Shown: one piece after another, positions 18,380 through 27,299 of the stretch
Layout: each line of letters opens with the position of its first letter
Position numbering within the stretch: the first letter of the stretch is position 1
Notes under the pieces: model-generated
The model's input: the letters and a program-made list of their open reading frames with translations, nothing else
Databases searched by the model: none
What the model was told of the DNA's origin: nothing
Origin: Rummeliibacillus pycnus_A
GTDB taxonomy: Bacteria > Bacillota > Bacilli > Bacillales_A > Planococcaceae
Direction of reading: 5' to 3'
Assembly: GCF_044359855.1 (NCBI RefSeq)
Contig: NZ_CP132291.1
Coordinates: 3,224,001 to 3,288,000 of the forward strand
Length of the DNA stretch: 64,000 nucleotides
Made by a program: the position numbers and the translations under genes

Positions 18380-18670
18380 ATGGTTCAACCTTTTAGAGGA
18401 CAGGGCGGCGGTTTTGGTAGACAGATGTTCCCAATGCAAAGGTTTCCGATGCAAAGGTTTCCAGAGCAACGGTTTCCATTTCGAGAAGAACGAGAAGAAC
18501 GTTTTCCAAGATTTGAAGAACGAGAAGAACGTTTTAGAGGATTTAATCAATTTAATCCATGGTGGGGGCCGGGACCGTGGAACCCATGGTGGCAATGGAA
18601 CCCATGGTGGCAATGGAACCAATGGAATTCATGGAGCCCATGGAACCCATGGAACCCATGGATGCGATAA
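18380..18670 (+). CDS. Small Arg/Phe- and Trp/Pro/Asn-rich low-complexity protein
   Basis: 96 residues in three zones: a Gly/Gln start; tandem short repeats (about 16-52: QRFPMQRFP then REEREERFP); and a C-terminal third (from about residue 58) built of NPW, WQW and SPW units with about 15 tryptophans. AAGGAGAGGAAG precedes the ATG. There is no signal peptide. Similar low-complexity aromatic-rich proteins occur among spore coat proteins of Bacillales, and the possible sigma-K box supports a coat role, but that is inference. It has its own terminator. Confidence 0.65.
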   Translation: MVQPFRGQGGGFGRQMFPMQRFPMQRFPEQRFPFREEREERFPRFEEREERFRGFNQFNPWWGPGPWNPWWQWNPWWQWNQWNSWSPWNPWNPWMR

Positions 18671-18728
18671 AATAGGATAACTTTCGCCAAAATAATTATG
18701 ACAATAAACTACAATCAAATCTAATAAC

Positions 18729-18782
18729 AAAAAGGTATCCATAAAGTCATTCAAAATTGACTATTATGAGATACCTTTTTTA
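18729..18782. terminator. Rho-independent terminator
   Basis: AAAAAGGTATC/GATACCTTTTTT stem with an inner TCA/TGA pairing; the T run is on the plus strand. Confidence 0.8.
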
Positions 18783-18869
18783 TTAGTTTTTATTGAGCGA
18801 AAGGCGAATTTCTAAGTATTTAGTATATATTCAGCCCTTTTTCCGTAGACTTAGTTAACTATAATTGAA

Positions 18870-19217
18870 ATGAAGGGTTTGATAAATCTGGAAGGTAAAA
18901 TTTCGTTCAACTCAAACATTAATTTTTCAACAATCGGAACATGCTTGCTATTATTATGTATGTCTGATGCACTCTTTACTGACATAGGCATCAGAAATCA
19001 TCTTATTACAGAGGCAAATCCATTGATGAATTGGGTATATGAGAATAGTATTTTATTGTTCTATGCACTAAAAATTTCAATGCCTATTTTATTAATTGGA
19101 ATTTTGAGAAACATTCAACCCTCTCTGTTAATTAGAAGTCTAGTGATCGGAGTAACAGCTATATATTTTGCAATCCTATTTACGCATATTTGGTGGATTG
19201 CGATTGCCGTTTTATGA
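18870..19217 (+). CDS. DUF5658-like small membrane protein
   Basis: 115 residues with three hydrophobic segments (about 21-36, 58-82, 88-113). The segment DALFTDIGIRNHLITEANPLMNW after the first membrane helix matches the DxxxTxxGI ... EANPLM signature I associate with DUF5658 proteins. No strong ribosome site is visible, so the start is uncertain. Function unknown. It is a single gene with a terminator about 105 bp downstream. Confidence 0.6.
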   Translation: MKGLINLEGKISFNSNINFSTIGTCLLLLCMSDALFTDIGIRNHLITEANPLMNWVYENSILLFYALKISMPILLIGILRNIQPSLLIRSLVIGVTAIYFAILFTHIWWIAIAVL

Positions 19218-19322
19218 CGGACAAAACCAACTAAAGAAAAATAAATTAAACTGTCTAAGATAGAGTAATACATTTGTAAACCAATTTGATCATTGCTACA
19301 GCTGGTTATTATCGGAAATTTT

Positions 19323-19358
19323 CCACGCTAAATTTGTTGAATCAGCGTGGATTTTTTT
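19323..19358 (+). terminator. Rho-independent terminator
   Basis: CCACGCT/AGCGTGG stem with a 14-base loop and T8, after the DUF5658-like gene. Confidence 0.8.
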
Positions 19359-19571
19359 TATGGAAAAGAATTTTTGAAATTAACTTATAAAGAAAATGTA
19401 TGCAGGAAAATTACTATTTTAGTCCATGGTATTTATACTGTGCGTAGAGTTGAATTACGAAAAAAATAAATGCTATAAATACAGTGAAAATATCTATAAA
19501 TGTTTATTTAAAGGGATTTATTATAAAAAAACGCAAACTAAAAATGTTAAAAATTGAAAATAAAGAATTAT

Positions 19572-19600
19572 TTGACAATTGGAAAATATGGATATAAAAT
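19572..19600 (+). promoter_or_regulatory. Predicted sigma-A promoter of comK
   Basis: TTGACA, 17-base spacer, TAAAAT, about 205 bp before the comK start. The long leader contains two direct copies of TTGTGGACTA (19683 and 19707, 24 bp apart) that could be regulatory. I see no clear ComK AT-box pair. The rest of 19360-19570 is AT-rich with no gene. Confidence 0.4.
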
Positions 19601-19805
19601 GATATAAATGGATTATATAAATATGACAAAAGTTCTTATTTTTATAGTAATCTGTTAATGGGAAAATGGAAGTAGGTGACTGTTGTGGACTATAAAATGC
19701 TTCGGATTGTGGACTAAACTCGAGAAAACCTCTACAAATATATTAGCTTTAAGTTCGTATACTATTTTTGATCATATAGACTAATTATAAATGGAGGGTT
19801 ACATA

Positions 19806-20384
19806 ATGTTAGAAGAAATTTATACAGTAAGTGACAATACAATGGCATTTCTCCCAGATTTCGATGGTGTTGGTGGTTTTAAAACTACTATACTTGAAGT
19901 GGATGATTTAAAAGAATGTCATTTGAATCCTGTTGAACTTCTAGATCAAAATTTACGCTTTTTTGGATCTAGTTTAAGAGGTGCAAGTGAAGGAACTCGT
20001 TATATTCTTGGAGAAGTTAATATGTATCCAGTAATTATGAATCTGAAACATCAACTTGTTTGGTTTCCGACAAGATCTCCAAAAAAGAATGATTGTGTTT
20101 GGCTAGCACTTAATCATATTAAAAGTTACAAGCGCAATAAAAACCAAAGTACTAAGATCATTTTTACAAATGGTTCTTCACTAAATATTGAGGTTAGCTT
20201 TAGTTCCTTTGAAATGCGAATGAATCGCGCTTATGCTTTGAAATTCCGACTAGAATATCGCTCAAGTTTTATGTTAATACCCCCAAGTGTCCAAAGAAAT
20301 TTTCTTAAATACGAAATCATTAAAGAAGCGAATGATATAAATTATCAAATACATAGCAAGGATGAGGATTCACTAGATAATTAA
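19806..20384 (+). CDS. comK: Competence transcription factor ComK
   Basis: 192 residues, the same length as B. subtilis ComK. The centre DQNLRFFGSSLRGASEGTRY followed by VIMNLKHQLVWFPTRSP aligns with the conserved FFGSS ... PIMV ... FLFPT core of the ComK family. ComK binds AT-boxes and switches on DNA uptake genes such as comF (here at 59756) and recombination genes. The ATG at 19806 follows GGAGGG. Confident on family; whether the strain is naturally competent is not shown. Confidence 0.85.
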   Translation: MLEEIYTVSDNTMAFLPDFDGVGGFKTTILEVDDLKECHLNPVELLDQNLRFFGSSLRGASEGTRYILGEVNMYPVIMNLKHQLVWFPTRSPKKNDCVWLALNHIKSYKRNKNQSTKIIFTNGSSLNIEVSFSSFEMRMNRAYALKFRLEYRSSFMLIPPSVQRNFLKYEIIKEANDINYQIHSKDEDSLDN

Positions 20385-20407
20385 TTTTGCTATGTACTAT
20401 AATTATG

Positions 20408-20445
20408 CGATGCCCTTAATGACGAATAGAATTAGGGGCATTTAT
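20408..20445 (+). terminator. Rho-independent terminator
   Basis: ATGCCCTTAAT/ATTAGGGGCAT stem followed by TTATAGTT, after comK. Weak T run. Confidence 0.55.
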
Positions 20446-20558
20446 AGTTCATCCAGAATTAAAAGAATATGTTAGATCATATCATCCATTATTTTTTGTT
20501 TACATAGTTCGATTTAACTTTATATAAAAATTCAAAACTTACATCATTTATATTCATC

Positions 20559-21155
20559 TGAATCAATTTCATAAATTCATTTTCGGTTTTTCAATTATTT
20601 AATGATATCCAACTTTGTTCATTGCAACGCTTTCGACGGCGATTCCTCGAAAATGCATTCGCATTTCCTTCGTGTAAATTCGCATTCATAGTCCTACGGG
20701 AAAAGCTAGAGATGAAAGCCACGAAGGAACGTAGGAGGGCATTAGAAAAGTAAAAATGGATTCAAATTTATGATGAAGATTTGGTATAGCTATCTTCGTT
20801 GAAGTGGAATTAGCGGAGACTCCTGTGGGAAAACGAGCTAGACAAGACCCCGGAGCGAGATTTTCTCTGCGACGAAGCTAGCGAAGCGATGCAGGAGCAC
20901 AAGCGAGGAGGCTCGTCAGTTCGCCCACGGAAAGCGGAGCTAATTCCACTTCATTCAATAGCTGATATACACTATTAATATTTGTATTACTACACTTTTT
21001 CAGTGTCATCGAACGTAGTGACGAGGAGATTGAAACCAAGCTTGCAGATAGCGCCGTCTGTAGTGGAAGATCCAAATTTGATTAGGGAAAAGTTAATGTG
21101 TTGAAATGTTCGTATTTAATAGTTTATATGAATTTTGCAATATGAAATTGAATCA
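20559..21155 (+). repeat. MITE-like element, copy B (type II, composite)
   Basis: Left end TGAATCAATTTCATAAA; right end reads, as reverse complement, TGATTCAATTTCATATTGC. Inside are the type II core (TTGTTCATTGCAACGCTTTC at about 20616) and, at about 20800-20960, a separate GC-rich module with arms GAAGTGGAATTAGC and GCTAATTCCACTTC that forms a long hairpin. The right end is 49 bp from the S41 protease start codon. Confidence 0.75.
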
Positions 21156-21203
21156 TTTAAAGGTACAATAGTTTGTAAAAATATTATCAGAATGAGGGAT
21201 TCT

Positions 21204-22568
21204 ATGAAAAAACTCCGAATCTTTTTAGCTAGTGTAATGGCTATGATGCTCTTCTTTACTTCTTCATTTGCATATGCAGCAGAGCCATTAAATGAGGTGA
21301 AAAGTATAGTAAAAGAGCATTATTACCCAAAAGTACCAACCGATGCATTGAATAGTAAAACGATTGAAGATTTGATGAAGCATTTAGATCCCTATTCCAT
21401 TTATATGACAAAAGATGAGTATCAATCTTTCATGAATTCTATAAACATGGAGTTGGTTGGAATAGGAGTTACCACCCTAGAAAATAAAAAAGGGCTTAAA
21501 ATCACATCGATTATTAAGGGGAGTCCTGCGTCAAAAAGTGGATTAAAAGTAGGAGATATTATTACAAAAATTGATGGGAAAAGTATTGCGGGGAAGTCTG
21601 CTGAATCAACGCTATCACTATTAATTGGGAAAGAAAATACAACAGTAAATCTAACAATCTACAGATCTTCGACGAATACAACACTTGATAAAGAATTAAC
21701 GCGTAAAGTGATTTCCTTACCAAATGTAGAAAAGGAAAAACTTGCAGGGAAGATTGGTTTTATTCGCTTAAATAGTTTTTCAGAAGGCAGCGCAAAAGAA
21801 ATTCAGGATGCAATCAAATCAATGCCAGGAATGAAAGACTGGATTTTCGACCTTCGTAGTAATGGAGGTGGCTATGTAGGTTCTGCACAAGAAGTAATTG
21901 GTCTTTTTCCAACTGCTAAACACGCATTTTTATATAAATTAAAAGGCACTAAAATGTATGGGGTCGATGCCATAAAGCAAAAAGTGCAATGGAATGCACC
22001 TGTATCTATTTTAACAGATAAGTATACAGCCAGTGCTTCTGAGATGACGGCAGCTGCTGCGAAGGATCTAAAACTAGCGAAAATTTACGGTCAAACTACA
22101 TTTGGTAAAGGTGTTATGCAAGAACCGATAGAATTAAGCGATGGCAGTTTTTTAAAGCTAACAATTGCTGAATTCTTTGGACCTAAAAATTATAAAATTA
22201 ACCAAAAAGGCATCAAGCCCGATGTGCCAACAGCAATCGGTAAAGAAGTTGAAAAGAGCCATAGCGACTTTTTACTAAAGCAGTTGAAGAACTATAACAA
22301 ACTAACTCCCATTGAAAATGGGTCAGCTTCAAAATCAATTAGTTTAAAAGTTAGCAAAAATCTATCCTGGAATACAATGAAAAATGCGAATGTTTACTTA
22401 TGGCAAATAGGTGGCGTATCACGGAAAATTTCGCTGAAACTAGCATCTGGTAAAAAACTCATCATCACACCAAGCAAACAGCTAAAATCAGGAACGAAAT
22501 ATTACTTAGTAGTACAACCGAAAACGAAAAACAAAAAAGGTGCATACAGTAAAGTAACCATCAAATAA
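21204..22568 (+). CDS. Secreted S41 C-terminal processing protease with PDZ domain
   Basis: 454 residues from the ATG at 21204 (GAGGG just upstream; the frame to 21135 runs into the repeat). Signal peptide to AYA near residue 27; short helical N-terminal region; PDZ domain (about 80-160, GIGVTTLENKKGLKITSI ... GDIITKIDGKSI); S41 catalytic core (about 165-365) with DLRSNGGGY, the nucleophile Ser in KYTASASEM and the Lys in TTFGKGVMQ; and a C-terminal Fn3-like domain. CtpA/CtpB relatives trim exported or signalling proteins. No anchor is visible, so it is likely released or wall-bound. Its substrate is unknown. Confidence 0.87.
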   Translation: MKKLRIFLASVMAMMLFFTSSFAYAAEPLNEVKSIVKEHYYPKVPTDALNSKTIEDLMKHLDPYSIYMTKDEYQSFMNSINMELVGIGVTTLENKKGLKITSIIKGSPASKSGLKVGDIITKIDGKSIAGKSAESTLSLLIGKENTTVNLTIYRSSTNTTLDKELTRKVISLPNVEKEKLAGKIGFIRLNSFSEGSAKEIQDAIKSMPGMKDWIFDLRSNGGGYVGSAQEVIGLFPTAKHAFLYKLKGTKMYGVDAIKQKVQWNAPVSILTDKYTASASEMTAAAAKDLKLAKIYGQTTFGKGVMQEPIELSDGSFLKLTIAEFFGPKNYKINQKGIKPDVPTAIGKEVEKSHSDFLLKQLKNYNKLTPIENGSASKSISLKVSKNLSWNTMKNANVYLWQIGGVSRKISLKLASGKKLIITPSKQLKSGTKYYLVVQPKTKNKKGAYSKVTIK

Positions 22569-22570
22569 TG

Positions 22571-22638
22571 AAAAGTGACTCATTATGATTGACAAAGGGA
22601 TTAATAGAATCTTGTTAATTTAGATGAGTCACTTTTTT
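22571..22638 (+). terminator. Rho-independent terminator with long loop
   Basis: AAAAGTGACTCAT/ATGAGTCACTTTTTT, 12-13 bp stem with a loop of about 40 bases. Confidence 0.7.
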
Positions 22639-22661
22639 GTTTTGAACTTTAAAGTTAATAC

Positions 22662-22700
22662 AAAAAATGCCTACAAGTCTAAGTGTAGACTTAATAGGCA
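22662..22700 (-). terminator. Rho-independent terminator
   Basis: TGCCTA-caAGTCTA/TAGACTT-aaTAGGCA; the minus strand ends in ATTTTTTG. It lies 147 bp beyond the thioesterase gene. Confidence 0.7.
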
Positions 22701-22847
22701 CTGCTAATATTAATTTCCTCTTCTTCATCGATTGTTTCATCAAAATACTCCTTAAATCCTCGTAATTTCCTCTACTATATCTAAAATTAAAATGTAATAG
22801 GGTATAAGGGAGTTAAGTAGGTAAAAGTATATTTTATCCTATTGGAA

Positions 22848-23243
22848 TTAGTTAGATCCTTTAAACGTGGCAGTTGCAAAGCCTACAAGCTCTTGATTTT
22901 CGTCGTATAATCGACCTTCTAAAATCACTGTTGAACGGGTATGTGAGATGACACGACCTAAAGCTTGGATACGGCCTTCAGTAATTGGTTTTAAAAATCG
23001 AGTCTCCATTTGCATTGTAACGACTTTATCAAAGCCAAGTGTATGAGTTGCAATCCCCATAACTGTGTCGAGTGCTGCCATAAATACACCACCATGTAGG
23101 GTTCCTACGACATTTGTTAAATCATCATGGAAATTAAAAGCAATTTCAGCAATACCGTCTTCAGCATGACCATATTCAAAACCAAGAGTTTGCCAGAAAG
23201 CACTTTCTTCAAAACGTTGTTGTACTGTTTTCATCGTTGTCAA
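22848..23243 (-). CDS. PaaI-family hotdog-fold thioesterase
   Basis: 131 residues, one hotdog domain. The central GTLHGGVFMAALDTVMGIA is the 4HBT/PaaI signature, where the HGG loop and the following Asp shape the acyl-CoA site; METRFLKPITEG is the conserved strand after it. Such enzymes hydrolyse acyl- or aryl-CoA esters in the cytosol. The TTG at 23243 follows GGAGGAG by seven bases; the ATG nine bases further in is an alternative. Single gene; substrate unknown. Confidence 0.85.
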   Translation of the reverse strand: MTTMKTVQQRFEESAFWQTLGFEYGHAEDGIAEIAFNFHDDLTNVVGTLHGGVFMAALDTVMGIATHTLGFDKVVTMQMETRFLKPITEGRIQALGRVISHTRSTVILEGRLYDENQELVGFATATFKGSN

Positions 23244-23454
23244 AATATCTCCTCCAGTACTATAACTATATCTTTTTATGGCTTAATAGAAAAGATACAT
23301 TATAAAAGTAACTTGAACATTATTTTACCTAATTTATTTGATTTATCTTGTACGACATTGGTGTCGATTCACAATAGGTAGTTATTAGTAGACACCATCC
23401 ATTAGGCACTGAAGAAGTAAAAATAGATGTAAATTTATGATAAAAATAATGGAA

Positions 23455-23625
23455 ATCTATTATAGTTATCTTCGTTGAAGTGGAATTAGCGGAGACTCCT
23501 TCAAAATGCGTATTTTCTTCGTGCAATGTTCATTCAGTGAAGTTCATTCAATGAAGTTCATTCAATGTCCTGTGGGAAAACGAGCTAGACGAGACTCCGG
23601 AGCACAGTGAGGAGGCTTTTTTTGT
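23455..23625 (+). repeat. Degenerate GC-rich repeat module, copy C
   Basis: Begins TTATCTTCGTTGAAGTGGAA like the inner module of copy B and keeps GAAAACGAGCTAGACGAGAC, but lacks the closing arm. It carries a tandem GAAGTTCATTCAATG duplication (about 23538-23567). No terminal repeats are seen. The remaining parts of 23244-24236 hold only copy D and AT-rich DNA. Confidence 0.6.
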
Positions 23626-23750
23626 TTGTCTGCAGGTTGGAGCGGTTCTCTTCCCGCACCTGATAATATCAACTTTGTTCGTCAATTTTGAATAAATCTA
23701 TGAATAATCTAGGTTCTATATTTTTTTAATCTTATATTTGTATATATTTT

Positions 23751-24055
23751 AGTCAATTTCGTAATTCGAAGTTTTGATATAAAACACGAACACTAAATGA
23801 GGGAATTGTTTGTGCTATATCTATTAGAATATTGTCTAGTAGCGGAAGATGGCGACTCCTGCGGGAAAGCGAGACAGTTGAGACCCCGCAGGGAACGAAG
23901 TGAGCGAGGAGGCTCAACGCTCGCCCGCGGAAAGCGCCATCTGTAGCGGCATATTAAACAAATAGTATATTTGAAGTATAATCCGAATTATTGGATTGTA
24001 CATTTAGATAATATGCGTGTTTTTTGCCTAGAAAAGCATTTATGAAATTAATTCA
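23751..24055 (+). repeat. MITE-like element, copy D (type I)
   Basis: Left end AGTCAATTTCGTAATTCGAA, right end (reverse complement) TGAATTAATTTCATAAATGC. The core at about 23845-23955 is the best-preserved GC-rich module: CGACTCCTGCGGGAAAGCGA ... GCCCGCGGAAAGCGCC with closing arms GAAGATGGCG/CGCCATCT. The right end lies 182 bp before the nucleotidase start codon. Confidence 0.75.
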
Positions 24056-24236
24056 TTTACATGATTTAAGATATAGTAAAAAAACGCTTTCAAAACTATG
24101 AAAGAATGAAATTATACCATGTATAATAGTAAGAGTGATTATATTACATTATTTTTCATTTTATGCATTGAATTGTAAGACGTCAGACCGTAGAATATTT
24201 AGAGTATCGAATCTTATTATTTGGGAGAGTGTTAAT

Positions 24237-25973
24237 GTGTTCAAAAAGAAATTAGTTGCTACTTTAGGCGCAGCAGCATTACTAATGGTACCAGTATCGG
24301 GGTATGCAAAGACAACTACGTCAAAGGTAGAAACAACTGTTCCAGTTCAATTACTAGCAATCAATGATTTACATGGTAATATCGGTGAATCGTTTAAAGC
24401 AACAGATGGCACGCCAATCGGTGGAGCAGCCTCTCTTGCTTATAACTTTGAACAAGAGAAAGCAGCATTTGCGAAAAAGAACAAATTAAAATCTACTACT
24501 ACAAACACTTTAAGTATTCAAGCAGGTGATCTAGTAGGTGGTAGTCCATCTTATTCAAGCTTATTACAAGATGAACCAACTATGAATGTAGCAAATGCGA
24601 TGAATTTCCAAGTAGGTGCACTAGGAAATCACGAATTTGATGAGGGTATTGAAGAATTCCAACGTATTTTAAAAGGGCAAGCTCCAACAACTGCAACACA
24701 AAACTATGATTTAGTGAAAGATTATAAACAAAATAAGAGTGATATGGAAGTCCTTTCAGCTAATATTGTTGATAAAAAAACTAAGAAACTATTACCCGGT
24801 TTCAAGCCTTACACAGTGAAAAAAGTAAATGGCGTAAAAGTAGGCTTTATCGGTGTCGTAACTCCAGATATTAAAACAGTTGTTTTATCTAAATATGTCG
24901 AAAATATTGATGTAACAGATCCAGCAAATGCTATTGCAAAATACGATAAAGCTCTACGTAAGGAAGGTGTCAATGCTATTGTAGTTATTGCACATTCTGG
25001 TGCTTATAACACCAATGCAGACACATCAATTGAAACGCAAGGACAAGACAAAGTTGCCGGACAATCAGTTGATATGCTAAAAGAACTTGAAAAAATTGAT
25101 CCAAATCACTCAGTAGACGTAGTATTTGGTGGTCATGATCATAACTTTGCAAATGGCGTATATAAGAACACACGTATAGTTGAAGCAAAATCATTTGGTA
25201 AAGCATATTCAGTAGTTGAAGGTACATTAAGCAAAAAAACAAAAGACTTTACAAAAACACCTTCGGCTGAAGTGAAATATAACTATAAGAAGACTGATGA
25301 AGAGATTAATAGTAACAAAGTTTCTAAATCAGTTAACAACATTGTAAACACAGCAAAAGATTTAGTAAAAGCAACTACAGATAAACCAATTGCAACTGCA
25401 GCATTCGAATCCATTTCAAAAGATCGTGCTGCATATCCTTTAGGTGGATCACCAGTAGGAAACCTTGTAACAGATGCACAACTATATGATGCAAACACAA
25501 ATGGCTACAAAGCTGATTTTGCTATGACAAATTCAGGTGGTATTCGTGCAGATTTAACAACAGTAAAAGATGGCGACAAAAACGTTATCACATGGGGTAA
25601 AGCACAAGCCGTTCAACCATTTGGTAACTACTTAAAAGTTGTAACAATGACAGGTGCTAACATTAAAGAAGCAATCAATCAACAATTCACTGGTGGTTAC
25701 GGTTTAGAAGTATCAGGCTTACATTACACTTACAATGCAAAAGGTGTTGTCGATGTATTTGTTGGAAATACAGAAGAAAAAATTGATCCAGCTAAAAGCT
25801 ATAATGTAGTTATTAATGATTTCATCGCTGGTGGTGGAGATAACTTCCCGGCATTTAAAACAGGTACGAATGAACAAATTATCGAAATTGACACAGATGC
25901 CTTCATTAATTATTTATCAAGTGTAAAACATGTTGAAGAATCAAAAGATGTTCGTAATGTGAAAGTCGACTAA
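24237..25973 (+). CDS. Secreted 5'-nucleotidase / UDP-sugar hydrolase family phosphoesterase
   Basis: 578 residues from the GTG at 24237, behind GGGAGAG. Signal peptide to about residue 24 (VSGYAK). Calcineurin-like metallophosphatase domain with AINDLHGNIGE, GALGNHEFDEG and FGGHDHNF, which bind two metals; then the C-terminal 5_nucleotid_C domain with MTNSGGIRADL and QPFGNYLK that grips the nucleoside. It releases phosphate and nucleoside from external nucleotides, and 2',3'-cyclic nucleotides are also possible. No LPxTG or SLH anchor. The protein is Lys-rich and secreted. A weak cre-like AAAAAACGCTTTCA lies at 24079. Confidence 0.88.
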   Translation: MFKKKLVATLGAAALLMVPVSGYAKTTTSKVETTVPVQLLAINDLHGNIGESFKATDGTPIGGAASLAYNFEQEKAAFAKKNKLKSTTTNTLSIQAGDLVGGSPSYSSLLQDEPTMNVANAMNFQVGALGNHEFDEGIEEFQRILKGQAPTTATQNYDLVKDYKQNKSDMEVLSANIVDKKTKKLLPGFKPYTVKKVNGVKVGFIGVVTPDIKTVVLSKYVENIDVTDPANAIAKYDKALRKEGVNAIVVIAHSGAYNTNADTSIETQGQDKVAGQSVDMLKELEKIDPNHSVDVVFGGHDHNFANGVYKNTRIVEAKSFGKAYSVVEGTLSKKTKDFTKTPSAEVKYNYKKTDEEINSNKVSKSVNNIVNTAKDLVKATTDKPIATAAFESISKDRAAYPLGGSPVGNLVTDAQLYDANTNGYKADFAMTNSGGIRADLTTVKDGDKNVITWGKAQAVQPFGNYLKVVTMTGANIKEAINQQFTGGYGLEVSGLHYTYNAKGVVDVFVGNTEEKIDPAKSYNVVINDFIAGGGDNFPAFKTGTNEQIIEIDTDAFINYLSSVKHVEESKDVRNVKVD

Positions 25974-25990
25974 TTCGTTAGTAAAATATT

Positions 25991-26028
25991 GAGAGACTCT
26001 TAAGTAGGTTAAGAGTCTCTCTTTTTTT
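25991..26028 (+). terminator. Rho-independent terminator
   Basis: Perfect 13-bp stem GAGAGACTCTTAA/TTAAGAGTCTCTC followed by T7. Confidence 0.9.
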
Positions 26029-26154
26029 ATGTAAAAATATGAAAAAAGTCACTGAAATTGCCGATAATTAGGGTATAATAGGTAATTGTAAAAATAAATA
26101 TATTCTAATATTTATGAATTTTTAGAGCCTAACTGACTGATAGGAGAATGAAAA

Positions 26155-27297
26155 TTGGATACGATACGAACTTATGCAAGTAATAATCATGATATTAAAG
26201 TAGCAATTCGGGACATAACAGGTCAACTACATCCTACACCAGAACTTGTTATCTTTTTTTCAAGTACAGTTTATTCATTTGAAGAGGTTTCAAAATTATT
26301 TAATGATCACTATCCTTCTGCTCAAGTTGTAGGATTGACAACCACTGGAGAAATTGGCCCTAAGGGATTTCAAGAGTTTGGACTTTCAGCTATTAGTTTT
26401 TCAAAAGACTTTGGACATGTAAGAGCCATCTTAATGAACGATATTGGAAAGTATCCTGTATTTGCACGGCAACAACTAAAAACAGCGGCACAAGGGGTAG
26501 GAATTCAAACCTCAAGTAAGCATCCTGAAAAGGAAGGAATTGGACTCGTTTTTCCAACTGGATTAATAGGTGCAGAAGAAAAAATGTTATCTATAGTAAA
26601 TTCCATTTTCGATGAGGATGGTTTTCCGTTTTTTGGTGGAACAGCAGGAGACGATGCAAAATTTGAAGCTACTTATGTAAGTGTAAATAACGATATTTCA
26701 AGTGTGGGTGGCGTTGTTATTTTCATGAAACCCGCATTGGGATTCAGTGTGATTAAGGAAAATATTTTCACAAGTACAGGAAAGAAGATGAAAATCACAA
26801 AGGTAGATACAGAATCACGTATTGTTTATGAAATGGATGGACAACGTGCAGCCACAGTTTACGCAAAGAAACTTGGTGTACGAGAAGCTGATTTACCTAA
26901 TTATTTTATGTCCAATCCAATTGGCCGACGTTTCAATGATGAAATTTTCATCGCATCCCCATTCCAAGTCATGACAGATGGGGCCATCCAATTTTATTGC
27001 CAAGTATTTTTGGATTCTATAGTAGAAATTTTAGAACCAATGGATCCTGTCAAAACATTAGAACACACATTACAACAATTGACTTCTCAATTTTCAAAAT
27101 TAGAAGGTGTACTAGCATGTAACTGTATTTTGCGAAAGCTACAATTTCAAAATCAGCAGTTGTTCCCAGCGCTAAATCGACAACTTGAACAATTACCTAA
27201 TTTAAGTGGATTCTGTAGTTATGGTGAACAAATAAATAAATCATTAATCAATCAAACACTCGTATTATTAGGTTTTGGAGAAAAGGGAGGAAGATAG
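26155..27297 (+). CDS. FIST N/C domain sensory protein
   Basis: 380 residues, TTG start behind AGGAGAATG. FIST_N (about 35-230) includes VVGLTTTGEIGP and the FGGTAGDDAKF loop typical of the family; FIST_C (about 240-370) contains NYFMSNPIGRR and CNCILRKLQF. FIST domains are proposed intracellular sensors of small ligands, perhaps amino acids, usually linked to signalling proteins. Here the stop is two bases before the start of a cytosolic chemoreceptor, so the two very likely form one sensory unit. No membrane segment. Confidence 0.85.
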   Translation: MDTIRTYASNNHDIKVAIRDITGQLHPTPELVIFFSSTVYSFEEVSKLFNDHYPSAQVVGLTTTGEIGPKGFQEFGLSAISFSKDFGHVRAILMNDIGKYPVFARQQLKTAAQGVGIQTSSKHPEKEGIGLVFPTGLIGAEEKMLSIVNSIFDEDGFPFFGGTAGDDAKFEATYVSVNNDISSVGGVVIFMKPALGFSVIKENIFTSTGKKMKITKVDTESRIVYEMDGQRAATVYAKKLGVREADLPNYFMSNPIGRRFNDEIFIASPFQVMTDGAIQFYCQVFLDSIVEILEPMDPVKTLEHTLQQLTSQFSKLEGVLACNCILRKLQFQNQQLFPALNRQLEQLPNLSGFCSYGEQINKSLINQTLVLLGFGEKGGR

Positions 27298-27299
27298 CT

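Noticed and set aside
20878..21075. Minus-strand ORF of 65 codons
   Set aside because: Inside repeat copy B; no ribosome site.
22700..22790. Short minus-strand frames after AAGGAG between the thioesterase and its terminator
   Set aside because: The ATG frame runs through the terminator hairpin, and the acidic frame beside it has no start codon.
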